In this document: piece by piece, positions 8,234 to 15,934 of the stretch
Position numbering within the stretch: position 1 is the stretch's first letter
How the letters are laid out: every line of letters begins with the position of its first letter
From: Mediterraneibacter butyricigenes
Lineage (GTDB): Bacteria; Bacillota; Clostridia; Lachnospirales; Lachnospiraceae
Assembly: GCF_003574295.1 (NCBI RefSeq)
Contig: NZ_BHGK01000001.1
Coordinates: forward strand, 2,232,001-2,296,000
Direction of reading: 5' to 3'
Length of the DNA: 64,000 bases
Made by a program: the position numbers and the translations under genes
The notes under the pieces: model-generated
The model's input: only the letters and a program-made list of their open reading frames with translations
What the model was told of the DNA's origin: nothing
The model's database searches: none

Positions 8234-10639
8234 ATGTCTTATTTTGGAAAACCAACTGCAAGAATTGCAAAAATGAAAGAAGATCTCTTGAATGCACAGG
8301 CACAGGTTTGTGTAGAAAGAGCGATTTATACCACAGAAGCTTATAAGAAACATAAAGATAAGCTTCCGATTTTGAAACGTGCATATGCAATCAAAAACAC
8401 ATTGGATAACATGACCATTTTTATTGAAGATGGTGGTCTGCTTGCCGGTAATCAGGCAAGTGTGAATCGTGCAGCTCCGATTTTCCCGGAGTATGCGATT
8501 GACTGGGTGATCGATGAACTGGATGAATTCGAAAAGCGTGACGGAGATGCATTCTATATTTCTGAGGAGAATAAAAAAGTATTAAGAGAGATTGCTCCGT
8601 TCTGGGAAGGTCAGACAGTGAAAGACAAAGGTCTGGCACTGATGCCTCCGCTTGCAAGAAAATGTTACGATCTTGGAATTATCAAAGTAGAGGGAAATAT
8701 TACGGCCGGAGATGCCCATCTTGCAGTGGATTATGACAAATTGCTGAAAGTAGGACTGAAAGGAATTCGTGAGGAAGCACAGGCAGGAAAAGATAAACTG
8801 AACCTGGCAGAATTCAGTGACCTGAAAAAGGTATATTTCTATGATGCGGTCCTGATTTTGATCGATGCCTGCATCAATTTTGCACATCGCTATGCAACAC
8901 TGGCAGAAGAGATGGCAGTGAAAGAAACGGATGCTACAAGAAAACAGGAACTGATGGAACTGGCTCATGTATGTCGAAGAGTTCCGGAATATCCGGCAGA
9001 AAGCTTCCATGAAGCTGTACAGAGTGTCTGGTTCTTACATCTGATCCTCCAGATCGAATCCAGCGGACATTCTCTGTCTTTCGGACGTTTTGATCAGTTT
9101 ATGTATCCTTATTTTGAGCAGGATCTGAAAACGGGAAAGATCACAGAAGAAAGAGCACTGGAGCTTCTGGAAAATCTGTGGCTGAAAACATTTACCATCA
9201 ATAAGATCCGAAGCGAATCTCATACAAAATTTTCAGCAGGAAGTCCGCTGTATCAGAATGTATGTATTGGGGGACAGAAGACAGATGGAAGCGATGCAGT
9301 AAATGACCTGTCTTTCATGGTTTTGAAATCTGTAGCTCAGTTGAAACTGACTCAGCCAAACCTGTCTGTTCGTTACCACAAGGGCGTTTCGGATGCGTTT
9401 ATGAAAGAATGTATCGAAGTGATCAAACTTGGATTCGGTATGCCGTCCTTTAACAGTGATGAGATTATTATCGATCAGTTTATCAATAAAGGCGTTTCCA
9501 GAGAAGACGCCATGAATTACAGTTCCATCGGATGTATTGAGGTTTCGATTCCTGGGAAGTTCGGATTCCGTTGTTCAGGAATGAACTTTATGAACTTCCC
9601 GAGAATTCTGATGATTGCGTTGAATCAGGGTGTGGATGTGACTTCCGGAGAGAAGATTTTCGATACACCGATTCACTTCCGCGATATGACCAGTTTTGAT
9701 CAGGTATGGCAGGCGTGGATTGATACTGTAAAATTCTTTACACCGATCAGTGTTTGTCTGGACAGCTGTGCGGATTATGCATTGGAGATGGAAGTACCGG
9801 ATTCTCTGTGTTCTGCATTAGTCGGAGAGTGTTTGAAGCGAGGACTTCATCTGAAAGAAGGTGGAGCGGTTTATGACTTCATCGGACCTCTGCAGGTAGG
9901 AATTGCCAATCTGGGAGATTCCCTGGCAGCCATCAAAAAACTGGTATTTGAAGAGAAACGGATCACCCCGGCTAAGCTTTGGGATACTTTGATGGCAGAT
10001 TATCAGAACGAAGATGGTTGGAAAGTCCGTGAGATGCTGATCCATGATGCACCGAAATACGGAAATGATGATGATTACGTAGATAACCTGACAAGAGATG
10101 CATATCAGGTATATATTGATGAAATTGCCAAGTACCATAATACGCGGTATGGACGGGGACCGATAGGCGGCGGATATTTCCCGGGAACGTCATCCATATC
10201 CGCGAATGTGCCACAGGGAGCCGGACTTTGCGCGACTCCGGATGGCCGTAGAAAAGGAGAACCGCTTGCAGAAGGATGCTCACCGTCACACAGCATGGAT
10301 ACCCATGGCCCGACTGCAGTCTTTAAGTCTGTATCCAAGCTGCCGACCCTCAAATTAAACGGGGGCGTCCTTCTCAATCAAAAACTGACACCGCAGAGTC
10401 TGGAGCAGGAGAGAGATGTACAGAAGTTGATTTTGATGTTACGTACCTTCTTTGATACCCTGAAAGGATATCATGTGCAGTACAATGTGGTGAATCGGGA
10501 AACGCTCCTGGATGCCCAGAAACATCCGGAAAAACACAGAGATCTGATCGTGCGTGTTGCCGGTTACAGTGCATTCTTCAATGTATTGTCCACGGAGACA
10601 CAGAATGATATCATAGAACGTACAGAGCATGTACTGTAA
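8234..10639 (+). CDS. Glycyl radical enzyme, YbiW/PflD type (predicted 1,5-anhydrohexitol-6-phosphate lyase)
   Basis: The 801-residue protein has the C-terminal glycyl radical loop RVAGYSA (Gly777) and the thiyl-radical cysteine in SSIGCIE (Cys434) with Glu436 two residues on, as in C-O-cleaving dehydratase-type enzymes. The Cys-Cys pair of true pyruvate formate-lyase is absent. Segments such as GDAHLAV, NLSVRYH, APKYGNDDD and PLAEG match E. coli YbiW as recalled, and the C-terminal ERTEH(M/V)L is shared. YbiW and PflD are reported to open the ring of 1,5-anhydroglucitol- or 1,5-anhydromannitol-6-phosphate. The ATG at 8234 with GAGAAAGGA upstream is preferred to the ATG at 8204, which has no ribosome binding site. 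Confidence 0.9.
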   Translation: MSYFGKPTARIAKMKEDLLNAQAQVCVERAIYTTEAYKKHKDKLPILKRAYAIKNTLDNMTIFIEDGGLLAGNQASVNRAAPIFPEYAIDWVIDELDEFEKRDGDAFYISEENKKVLREIAPFWEGQTVKDKGLALMPPLARKCYDLGIIKVEGNITAGDAHLAVDYDKLLKVGLKGIREEAQAGKDKLNLAEFSDLKKVYFYDAVLILIDACINFAHRYATLAEEMAVKETDATRKQELMELAHVCRRVPEYPAESFHEAVQSVWFLHLILQIESSGHSLSFGRFDQFMYPYFEQDLKTGKITEERALELLENLWLKTFTINKIRSESHTKFSAGSPLYQNVCIGGQKTDGSDAVNDLSFMVLKSVAQLKLTQPNLSVRYHKGVSDAFMKECIEVIKLGFGMPSFNSDEIIIDQFINKGVSREDAMNYSSIGCIEVSIPGKFGFRCSGMNFMNFPRILMIALNQGVDVTSGEKIFDTPIHFRDMTSFDQVWQAWIDTVKFFTPISVCLDSCADYALEMEVPDSLCSALVGECLKRGLHLKEGGAVYDFIGPLQVGIANLGDSLAAIKKLVFEEKRITPAKLWDTLMADYQNEDGWKVREMLIHDAPKYGNDDDYVDNLTRDAYQVYIDEIAKYHNTRYGRGPIGGGYFPGTSSISANVPQGAGLCATPDGRRKGEPLAEGCSPSHSMDTHGPTAVFKSVSKLPTLKLNGGVLLNQKLTPQSLEQERDVQKLILMLRTFFDTLKGYHVQYNVVNRETLLDAQKHPEKHRDLIVRVAGYSAFFNVLSTETQNDIIERTEHVL

Positions 10640-10747
10640 AGAATCTGTGGAAATGAGAGCTGATAAAAACAAGTGTATGCATGAAGTGTAGAAAGTATGA
10701 AGTAAGAGTAAGAACACGGAAAATCAGAACCAGGAAGGAAAAGGAAG

Positions 10748-11653
10748 ATGCCAAAGGGAATTATATTTAACATTCAGAAATTTTCGATCCACGACGGACC
10801 GGGGATTCGTACAACCGTATTCTTAAAAGGCTGTCCTTTGAACTGCCGATGGTGTGCTAATCCGGAGTCAAAGAGTGCAGAGGAGGAAATTTTGTATACC
10901 CAGAAAACTTGTCTGCACTGCTCTTCTTGTGTGGCAGCCTGTCCGGCGGGAGGTTTGCATTTTGATGAAAATGGAATGTTGAAGTTTTCGAAGGATCTGT
11001 GTACGCACTGTATGTCCTGTGTGGCAGCCTGTCCATCCCACGCGTTGACGGTGGAAGGCGAGGAATATACGGTGGAACAGGTAGTGGAAGAGGCGATGAA
11101 AGATCAGCCTTTCTATGAAAAATCCGGCGGAGGTGTGACGCTGTCTGGGGGAGAACCACTTTTGCAGAAAGAGTTTACGCTTGCGCTATTGAAAGCGTTG
11201 AAAAAAGAAGGAATTCACACCACGATTGAGACGACGGCTTACACAGAACCTGAGTATTTTAAGGAAGTTCTTCCTTATATTGATCTGCTCTATACAGATG
11301 TGAAACATCCGGATGACGCCATGCATCAGAAAATGACGGATGTTTCCAATGAGCGGATCCTGAAAAATATCCGATATGCCATCGAGCAGGGAAAAGAACT
11401 GGTGGCGAGAGTTCCTGTAATCCCGAGATTTAATCACTCGGTGGAAGTGGCAGAAAAATATGCGATCCTGTTTCAGGATCTGGGCGTAAAAAACGTACAC
11501 CTGCTTCCGTTCCACCAGATGGGACAGGGTAAATGGGAAGCTCTGGGTCTTGACTATCTGTATGAAAACGATAAAAACATGAAGAAGGAGGAAGTCTTTG
11601 AAATGCGGGATGTTCTGGAAAAAGCAGGACTGAACGTACAGGTCGGAGGCTGA
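10748..11653 (+). CDS. Glycyl radical enzyme activase (radical SAM)
   Basis: This 301-residue protein has the radical-SAM cysteines CPLNCRWC (Cys29, 33, 36), followed by an inserted ferredoxin domain with two four-cysteine clusters (Cys55-65 and Cys85-95), and the SAM-binding segment TLSGGEPLL. This layout is typical of activases of dehydratase-type glycyl radical enzymes rather than of the shorter PflA. It would cleave S-adenosylmethionine to install the radical on Gly777 of the upstream enzyme. The gene follows by about 110 bases in the same operon, which strongly pairs the two. Confidence 0.95.
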   Translation: MPKGIIFNIQKFSIHDGPGIRTTVFLKGCPLNCRWCANPESKSAEEEILYTQKTCLHCSSCVAACPAGGLHFDENGMLKFSKDLCTHCMSCVAACPSHALTVEGEEYTVEQVVEEAMKDQPFYEKSGGGVTLSGGEPLLQKEFTLALLKALKKEGIHTTIETTAYTEPEYFKEVLPYIDLLYTDVKHPDDAMHQKMTDVSNERILKNIRYAIEQGKELVARVPVIPRFNHSVEVAEKYAILFQDLGVKNVHLLPFHQMGQGKWEALGLDYLYENDKNMKKEEVFEMRDVLEKAGLNVQVGG

Positions 11654-11660
11654 GAAAAGA

Positions 11661-12341
11661 ATGAAAGTAAAATTTTCACCATCACTGATGTGTATGGATT
11701 TACTGAACATTGAAAAAGAGATTAAGATTCTGGATGAAAAAGCAGATTATTACCATGTGGATATTCTGGACTGGCATTATTGCAAGAATATGTCTCTGGC
11801 ACCTTGTTTTATGGAAGCAATTTCAAAGATTTCCAAAGTGCCGCAGGATGTACATCTGTATGTGGACAATATCGAGTCGGATCTGATTGAATTGTGTATC
11901 AACAGCGGAGCAGAGATCATTACCATGCCACCGGAAGTGGTAGAGCGTCAGACTATGCGTCTGATCCGTCAGATCAAAGCGGCAGGAAAGAAAGTGGGAT
12001 TTTTCATCAATCCGTCTGCAAGATTGGACATTCTGGAGCCGTACATTGACTATGTAGACAGAGTTCTGATTATGACGGTGGATCCTGGATTTGCAGGACA
12101 GCCGTTTATTCCGCAGAGTCTGGATAAGATTCGTCAGGCAAAACAGTGGAAAGAAGAAAAAGGTTATACTTACGAGATTGCTGCGGATGGATGCTGCAAT
12201 GAAAAATATTACAAAGATCTTTACGATGCAGGCTGTGAGGTATTTATCGTAGGAACCAGCGGACTGTTTGGAAAGAGCAAAGATACCAGAGAAGCGCTTG
12301 CAATTACCGAGAAACTGATCAATGAAGCGATCGGAGAGTAA
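11661..12341 (+). CDS. Divergent ribulose-phosphate/allulose-phosphate 3-epimerase-like protein
   Basis: This 226-residue TIM-barrel protein is clearly related to AlsE/Rpe: FSPSLMCMD near the N-terminus, metal ligands His32, Asp34, His65 and Asp176, the second catalytic Asp37, and VDPGFAGQPF. It differs from standard AlsE, including the copy at 18541, in the active site: DGHF has become DWHY (Trp38), and the histidine of the xHxET segment is replaced (TMPPEV). The changes suggest another substrate, not loss of activity. It starts seven bases after the activase gene, so it belongs to the radical pathway. A C3 epimerisation of a 1-deoxyketose phosphate is a possibility. Confidence 0.8.
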   Translation: MKVKFSPSLMCMDLLNIEKEIKILDEKADYYHVDILDWHYCKNMSLAPCFMEAISKISKVPQDVHLYVDNIESDLIELCINSGAEIITMPPEVVERQTMRLIRQIKAAGKKVGFFINPSARLDILEPYIDYVDRVLIMTVDPGFAGQPFIPQSLDKIRQAKQWKEEKGYTYEIAADGCCNEKYYKDLYDAGCEVFIVGTSGLFGKSKDTREALAITEKLINEAIGE

Positions 12342-12362
12342 AGCTGAAAAGATTTTCAACTT

Positions 12363-12376
12363 CAAGAAATTGCAAA
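12363..12376. promoter_or_regulatory. Extra copy of the DeoR operator motif before the aldolase gene
   Basis: CAAGAAATTGCAAA here is an exact 14-base match to 7062-7075 in the operator cluster before the kinase gene. A TAGAAT at 12397-12402 could be a -10 box. The shared word suggests that the aldolase belongs to the same DeoR regulon. Confidence 0.5.
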
Positions 12377-12463
12377 CAGAAAAGAAGAAAAAGTGATAGA
12401 ATGAAATGGGTAGCCTGGACAGAGATGTCCTTGGTATAGATGTTTTAAAAAGGAGACAGATTT

Positions 12464-13138
12464 ATGAAACTGATTGTTGACCATGCAGATTTAGACCAGA
12501 TTAAAGAAATGTTTGAATATTTTCCGGTAAGTGGTGTAACCACAAACCCGACCATCATCACCAGAACAGGAAAAGATCCTTATGAAGTCCTGAAATCCAT
12601 CCGTGAATTTATCGGAGCGGACGCTGAGCTTCACGCACAGGTTATCTCTTCCGATGCAGAAGGTATGATGGCAGAAGCAAAAGTGATGAGAGAAACAGTT
12701 GGTGGAAACTTCTATGTAAAGATCCCAACCACCAAAGAAGGATTAAAAGCGATCAAGAACCTGAAAAAAGAAGGATTTAAAGTTACAGCAACTGCTGTTT
12801 ATACTTCCATTCAGGCTTATCTTGCAGCAGAAGCAGGAGCAGACTATGTGGCTCCGTATCTGAACCGTATCGATAACCTTGGATATGACGGAATTCAGAC
12901 AGCATGCGATATTCATGATATCTTTGAAAATAATGGATATCAGACAAAGGTTCTGGCAGCAAGCTTCAAGAATACACAGCAGGTACTGGAACTGGCAAAA
13001 TATGGTGTGGGTGCAGCAACAGTCGCTCCGGATGTCATCAGAAACTTTGTAAATAATGTGGCAGTAGACAGTGCGGTCGATGCATTTGTAAAAGACTTCA
13101 ATGCTACATATGGCGATGGAAAGACCATGCTGAAATAA
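12464..13138 (+). CDS. fsa: Fructose-6-phosphate aldolase / transaldolase-like (FSA)
   Basis: The 224-residue length and sequence fit the small FSA/TalC class. The Schiff-base lysine is Lys86 in FYVKIP, and TNPTI, APYLNRID and VLAASFK are the usual barrel motifs. FSA enzymes split fructose-6-phosphate to glyceraldehyde-3-phosphate and dihydroxyacetone and work even better with hydroxyacetone, the deoxy donor. In E. coli fsaA sits beside ybiW-ybiY, and FsaA/FsaB cleave 1-deoxyfructose-6-phosphate. This gene follows the radical enzyme operon with a 122-base gap carrying the DeoR motif, and an AAGGAG site precedes the ATG. Confidence 0.9.
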   Translation: MKLIVDHADLDQIKEMFEYFPVSGVTTNPTIITRTGKDPYEVLKSIREFIGADAELHAQVISSDAEGMMAEAKVMRETVGGNFYVKIPTTKEGLKAIKNLKKEGFKVTATAVYTSIQAYLAAEAGADYVAPYLNRIDNLGYDGIQTACDIHDIFENNGYQTKVLAASFKNTQQVLELAKYGVGAATVAPDVIRNFVNNVAVDSAVDAFVKDFNATYGDGKTMLK

Positions 13139-13205
13139 AACAGGTAAAATGTTTTAGCCGCCTTCCGAAAGAGAAGGAAAAACGAAGAAAAGAAAGAATA
13201 TAAGA

Positions 13206-13239
13206 GAACATGTGACATCCGATATGCACATGTTCTTTT
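13206..13239 (+). terminator. Terminator after the aldolase gene
   Basis: GAACATGTG (13206-13214) pairs with CACATGTTC (13227-13235), followed by four T. Confidence 0.8.
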
Positions 13240-13306
13240 GTTATGCAGATATCCTTATTTCAGCTATAGATCTACTTATATAAATACATACCTTAACTCC
13301 CAACTC

Positions 13307-13360
13307 ACGCAAAAGGCAAGCGTAAGTGGTTCCTGTTGTAACCTTTTGCGGGAAGATAAT
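13307..13360 (+). terminator. Second hairpin, possible terminator
   Basis: CGCAAAAGG (13308-13316) and CCTTTTGCG (13342-13350) form a stem with a 25-base loop, followed by a T-rich run. Its role is uncertain because a better terminator lies just upstream. Confidence 0.4.
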
Positions 13361-13424
13361 ATTTTTTTGGGGATACGAAAATATTTTCCACCCGTTTGTT
13401 AAATCTGCGTCAATTTGCGTAATA

Positions 13425-13607
13425 AATTTACGTAAATTGATTGTGAAAATATACAAAATTACGTAAAACAATTTATGCGAAATGTTGAAAATGCTAAAAA
13501 GTATTGACTCTAACCACTGAAAGTTATAAAATTTTACTGTAATCAACGTAAACAGTTTATAAAATCTTAAGAAAAAGAGAAAAAAAATTACGTTAAGACT
13601 TACGTAA
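13425..13607. promoter_or_regulatory. Cluster of TTACGTAA operators and promoter before the second LacI gene
   Basis: The 14-base palindrome AATTTACGTAAATT (13425-13438) is followed by TTACGTAA at 13459-13466 and 13600-13607, and by related ACGTAAA words near 13545 and 13588. A promoter with TTGACT (13504-13509) and TAAAAT (13527-13532), 17 bases apart, lies between them. LacI-type palindromes with central CG around this promoter suggest autoregulation by the downstream repressor. No gene is supported in 13139-13631. Confidence 0.65.
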
Positions 13608-13631
13608 ACAGGTGTCAAAGAGGTAACAGAT

Positions 13632-14633
13632 ATGAGCAGTTCCGTATCCATTAAAGAAATTGCAGAGCTTGCCGGGGTGTCCATCGCAACGGTATCAAGA
13701 GTCGTCAATCAAAAGGGCGGTTATTCTGCTGCAACGGAGGAACGGGTTCGCTCAATCATTCAGAAGACCTGTTATGCGCAGGGAGCTATTGCCAGAGGTG
13801 CACAGAACGAAAAGAAGGCTGTGATAGGCCTGATGGTTCCGGATATCCTGAATGAGCATTTTACAGAAATGACGCTTGAGATTCAGAAAGCGCTGAGTCG
13901 AAAAGGGTATCTGACGATGATCTGTAACTGGGACGAGTCGCTGGAACTGGAGAAGAAGTATTTGGAGATGATGATCCAACAGCAGGTCAGCGGACTGATT
14001 CTTGTATCAGGAGCAGACGGGAATCTGGATACCAAAGGAATCCCGACCGTTTACGTGGATCGGCGTCCGGAAGAGGAAGTGAGTGACGGACATGTTTTTG
14101 TGGAGTCGGACAACCCATACGGTGGTTATCTGGCAACGAGAGAACTGATCCGCCAAGGATGCAAGAAGATCGTTTTCCTGACCGATATGCAGCAGGAAAG
14201 CAGTAAGATTACCCGTTATCAGGGGTATTGCAGAGCATTGACGGAAGCCGGATTGGAATTGAATCCTTCCCTGATCCTTCAGGTGGAGCGGATTGATATT
14301 GATGTGGCACGGGAAGTCATCACAGATGCTTTAAAAAGAGGTCTGATGTTTGACGGAATTATGTGTACCACGGATATACTGGCAGTTGCAAGCGAAGTGG
14401 CAGTGGAAGAATATGGACTGAGAGTTCCGGAAGATATCAAGATCACAGGATATGATGATACTCCGATTACTTCACTTCTGAGAATCCCAATTACATCGGT
14501 CAATCAGAATCGAAGCCGTCTGGCAGAGAAGGCTACGGAACTTCTAAGTGCAATGATCGAAGGCAAAGAGATTGAGAATGGCAGATATGTAGTGCCGGTC
14601 AATCTGGTGGAACGAAAATCCACCGGAAAATAA
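13632..14633 (+). CDS. LacI-family transcriptional regulator
   Basis: This 333-residue protein has a LacI helix-turn-helix (SIKEIAELAG, VSIATVSRVVNQ) and the ligand-binding core with FLTDMQQESS and ITGYDDTPI segments. The ATG at 13632 follows an AAAGAGG site. It lies directly upstream of the second ABC importer and allose genes in the same direction, so it probably controls them. Operator palindromes are seen only in front of its own gene. Regulator and transport genes may thus form one operon, with an allose-derived effector being the natural guess. Confidence 0.9.
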   Translation: MSSSVSIKEIAELAGVSIATVSRVVNQKGGYSAATEERVRSIIQKTCYAQGAIARGAQNEKKAVIGLMVPDILNEHFTEMTLEIQKALSRKGYLTMICNWDESLELEKKYLEMMIQQQVSGLILVSGADGNLDTKGIPTVYVDRRPEEEVSDGHVFVESDNPYGGYLATRELIRQGCKKIVFLTDMQQESSKITRYQGYCRALTEAGLELNPSLILQVERIDIDVAREVITDALKRGLMFDGIMCTTDILAVASEVAVEEYGLRVPEDIKITGYDDTPITSLLRIPITSVNQNRSRLAEKATELLSAMIEGKEIENGRYVVPVNLVERKSTGK

Positions 14634-14725
14634 TTTTTGATAAGGAGTGCGCGACGATGGGAAGATGAGAGGTCCCATTTTAGCGGCCTTATAATAGATT
14701 CATTATCTTTTATATTATTTCTATC

Positions 14726-14754
14726 TATACGGGGCAGACAAATCTGACCGTATA
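14726..14754 (+). other. 5' leader stem-loop before the second binding-protein gene
   Basis: TATACGG (14726-14732) pairs with CCGTATA (14748-14754), and CAGA pairs with TCTG inside, leaving a CAAA loop. It ends just before the AAGGAGG ribosome binding site. It may be a 5' stabiliser or a regulatory leader; no T-run follows. Confidence 0.5.
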
Positions 14755-14770
14755 AGACAAGGAGGACATT

Positions 14771-15775
14771 ATGAAGAAAAGAGTGTTAGCAGTATTGTTA
14801 GCAGGTGTTATGACTTTAGGTTTGGCAGCCTGCGGTGGCAGCGGATCTGATTCCAAGTCTGAGTCTAAGGATTCAGGAAGCTCTGATGGAGATATCAACA
14901 TCGCAGTTCTTCTGAAACCAGAGTCAAATGAGTACTGGGCTTCTATGAAAGCTGGTATCGAAGATTGGGCAAAAGATCAGGACGGAGTAAGCGTAGACGT
15001 ATACTGTGCTGAATCTGAAGACAATATCCAGGGACAGTTAGAGCAGATGGAAAACATCATTTCTAAAGATTATGATGCAATCTGTGCAGCTCCACTTTCT
15101 GCATCGAACTTAGTAGAAGGTGTACTGAAAGCTTGTGACGCCGGAATCCCGGTAGTAAACGTGGATGAAGGTATCGATGCTGACGCTGTAAAAGAAGGCG
15201 GCGGAAACATGGTTGGTATGTACACAACTGATAACGTATTAGTTGGACAGAAAGCAGCAGAGTACATCACAGAGCAGATCGGTTCCGGTGAAGTAGCAAT
15301 CATCGAAGGAACAGCAGGAAACGTAACATCTAACGACCGTACAAAAGGTGCTACAGACTACTTCGAGAGCCAGGATGGAATGGAAGTAGTAGCAAGCCAG
15401 CCGGGAGACTGGGACAGACTTACATCTATCGACGTAGCAACAAACATTATGCAGTCCAATCCGGATCTGAAAGCATTCTACTGTGCAAATGATACCATGG
15501 CACTTGGTGTATACGAAGCAGTAGTAAACGCTGGAAAACAGGATAAGGTAATGGTAGTTGGAACAGACGCAATTGCAAACGCAAAAGAGTCTGTAAAGAA
15601 CGGCGAACTTGCAGCAACAGTTGGACAGGACAACGTAGGTATCGGTGTTGCTTGTTGTGAACTGGCAGTAAAAGCAGTAAAAGATGGCTGGAAAGCTGAT
15701 CCGAGTGCAGAGATGCCTGTTGAATACATCGACTCCTTCCTTGTAACAAAGGACAACGTTGATGATTATCTGTAA
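14771..15775 (+). CDS. alsB: Sugar ABC transporter substrate-binding lipoprotein (copy 2, AlsB type)
   Basis: This 334-residue lipoprotein has the same signal peptide, LAAC lipobox and type I binding fold as the protein at 2442-3446. It differs at about half a dozen residues, including Lys against Glu in the DGM(K/E)VVA segment. Its DNA carries many silent differences from copy 1, unlike the ATPase genes. It is followed by an ATPase, permease, alsE, alsK and rpiB, so D-allose is the most likely ligand. Ribose remains possible because allose and ribose importers are hard to tell apart by sequence. Confidence 0.88.
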   Translation: MKKRVLAVLLAGVMTLGLAACGGSGSDSKSESKDSGSSDGDINIAVLLKPESNEYWASMKAGIEDWAKDQDGVSVDVYCAESEDNIQGQLEQMENIISKDYDAICAAPLSASNLVEGVLKACDAGIPVVNVDEGIDADAVKEGGGNMVGMYTTDNVLVGQKAAEYITEQIGSGEVAIIEGTAGNVTSNDRTKGATDYFESQDGMEVVASQPGDWDRLTSIDVATNIMQSNPDLKAFYCANDTMALGVYEAVVNAGKQDKVMVVGTDAIANAKESVKNGELAATVGQDNVGIGVACCELAVKAVKDGWKADPSAEMPVEYIDSFLVTKDNVDDYL

Positions 15776-15837
15776 ATCGACGAAATCACTAAAATCACTA
15801 TCATAAAAATGTAATCAAAAAGATAATGAATAACCTG

Positions 15838-15863
15838 AGATGGGGGGAGACATTCCCCCATCT
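15838..15863 (+). terminator. Intercistronic hairpin after copy 2 binding-protein gene
   Basis: AGATGGGGG (15838-15846) pairs with CCCCCATCT (15855-15863), with an eight-base loop. It lacks a strong T-run. Like the different hairpin at 3481-3514, it separates the binding-protein gene from the ATPase gene and probably sets unequal expression. Confidence 0.6.
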
Positions 15864-15934
15864 GTTTAACAGAAACATTGCGGAAGCAACCTGTGTAGTA
15901 TGTAGAAGCAATCAATGTAGAAGAGGGACAAACT

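Noticed and set aside
8234-10639. Annotation as pyruvate formate-lyase
   Set aside because: The adjacent Cys-Cys pair is missing and a GCxE motif is present; the activase is the two-cluster type, and the operon includes FSA.
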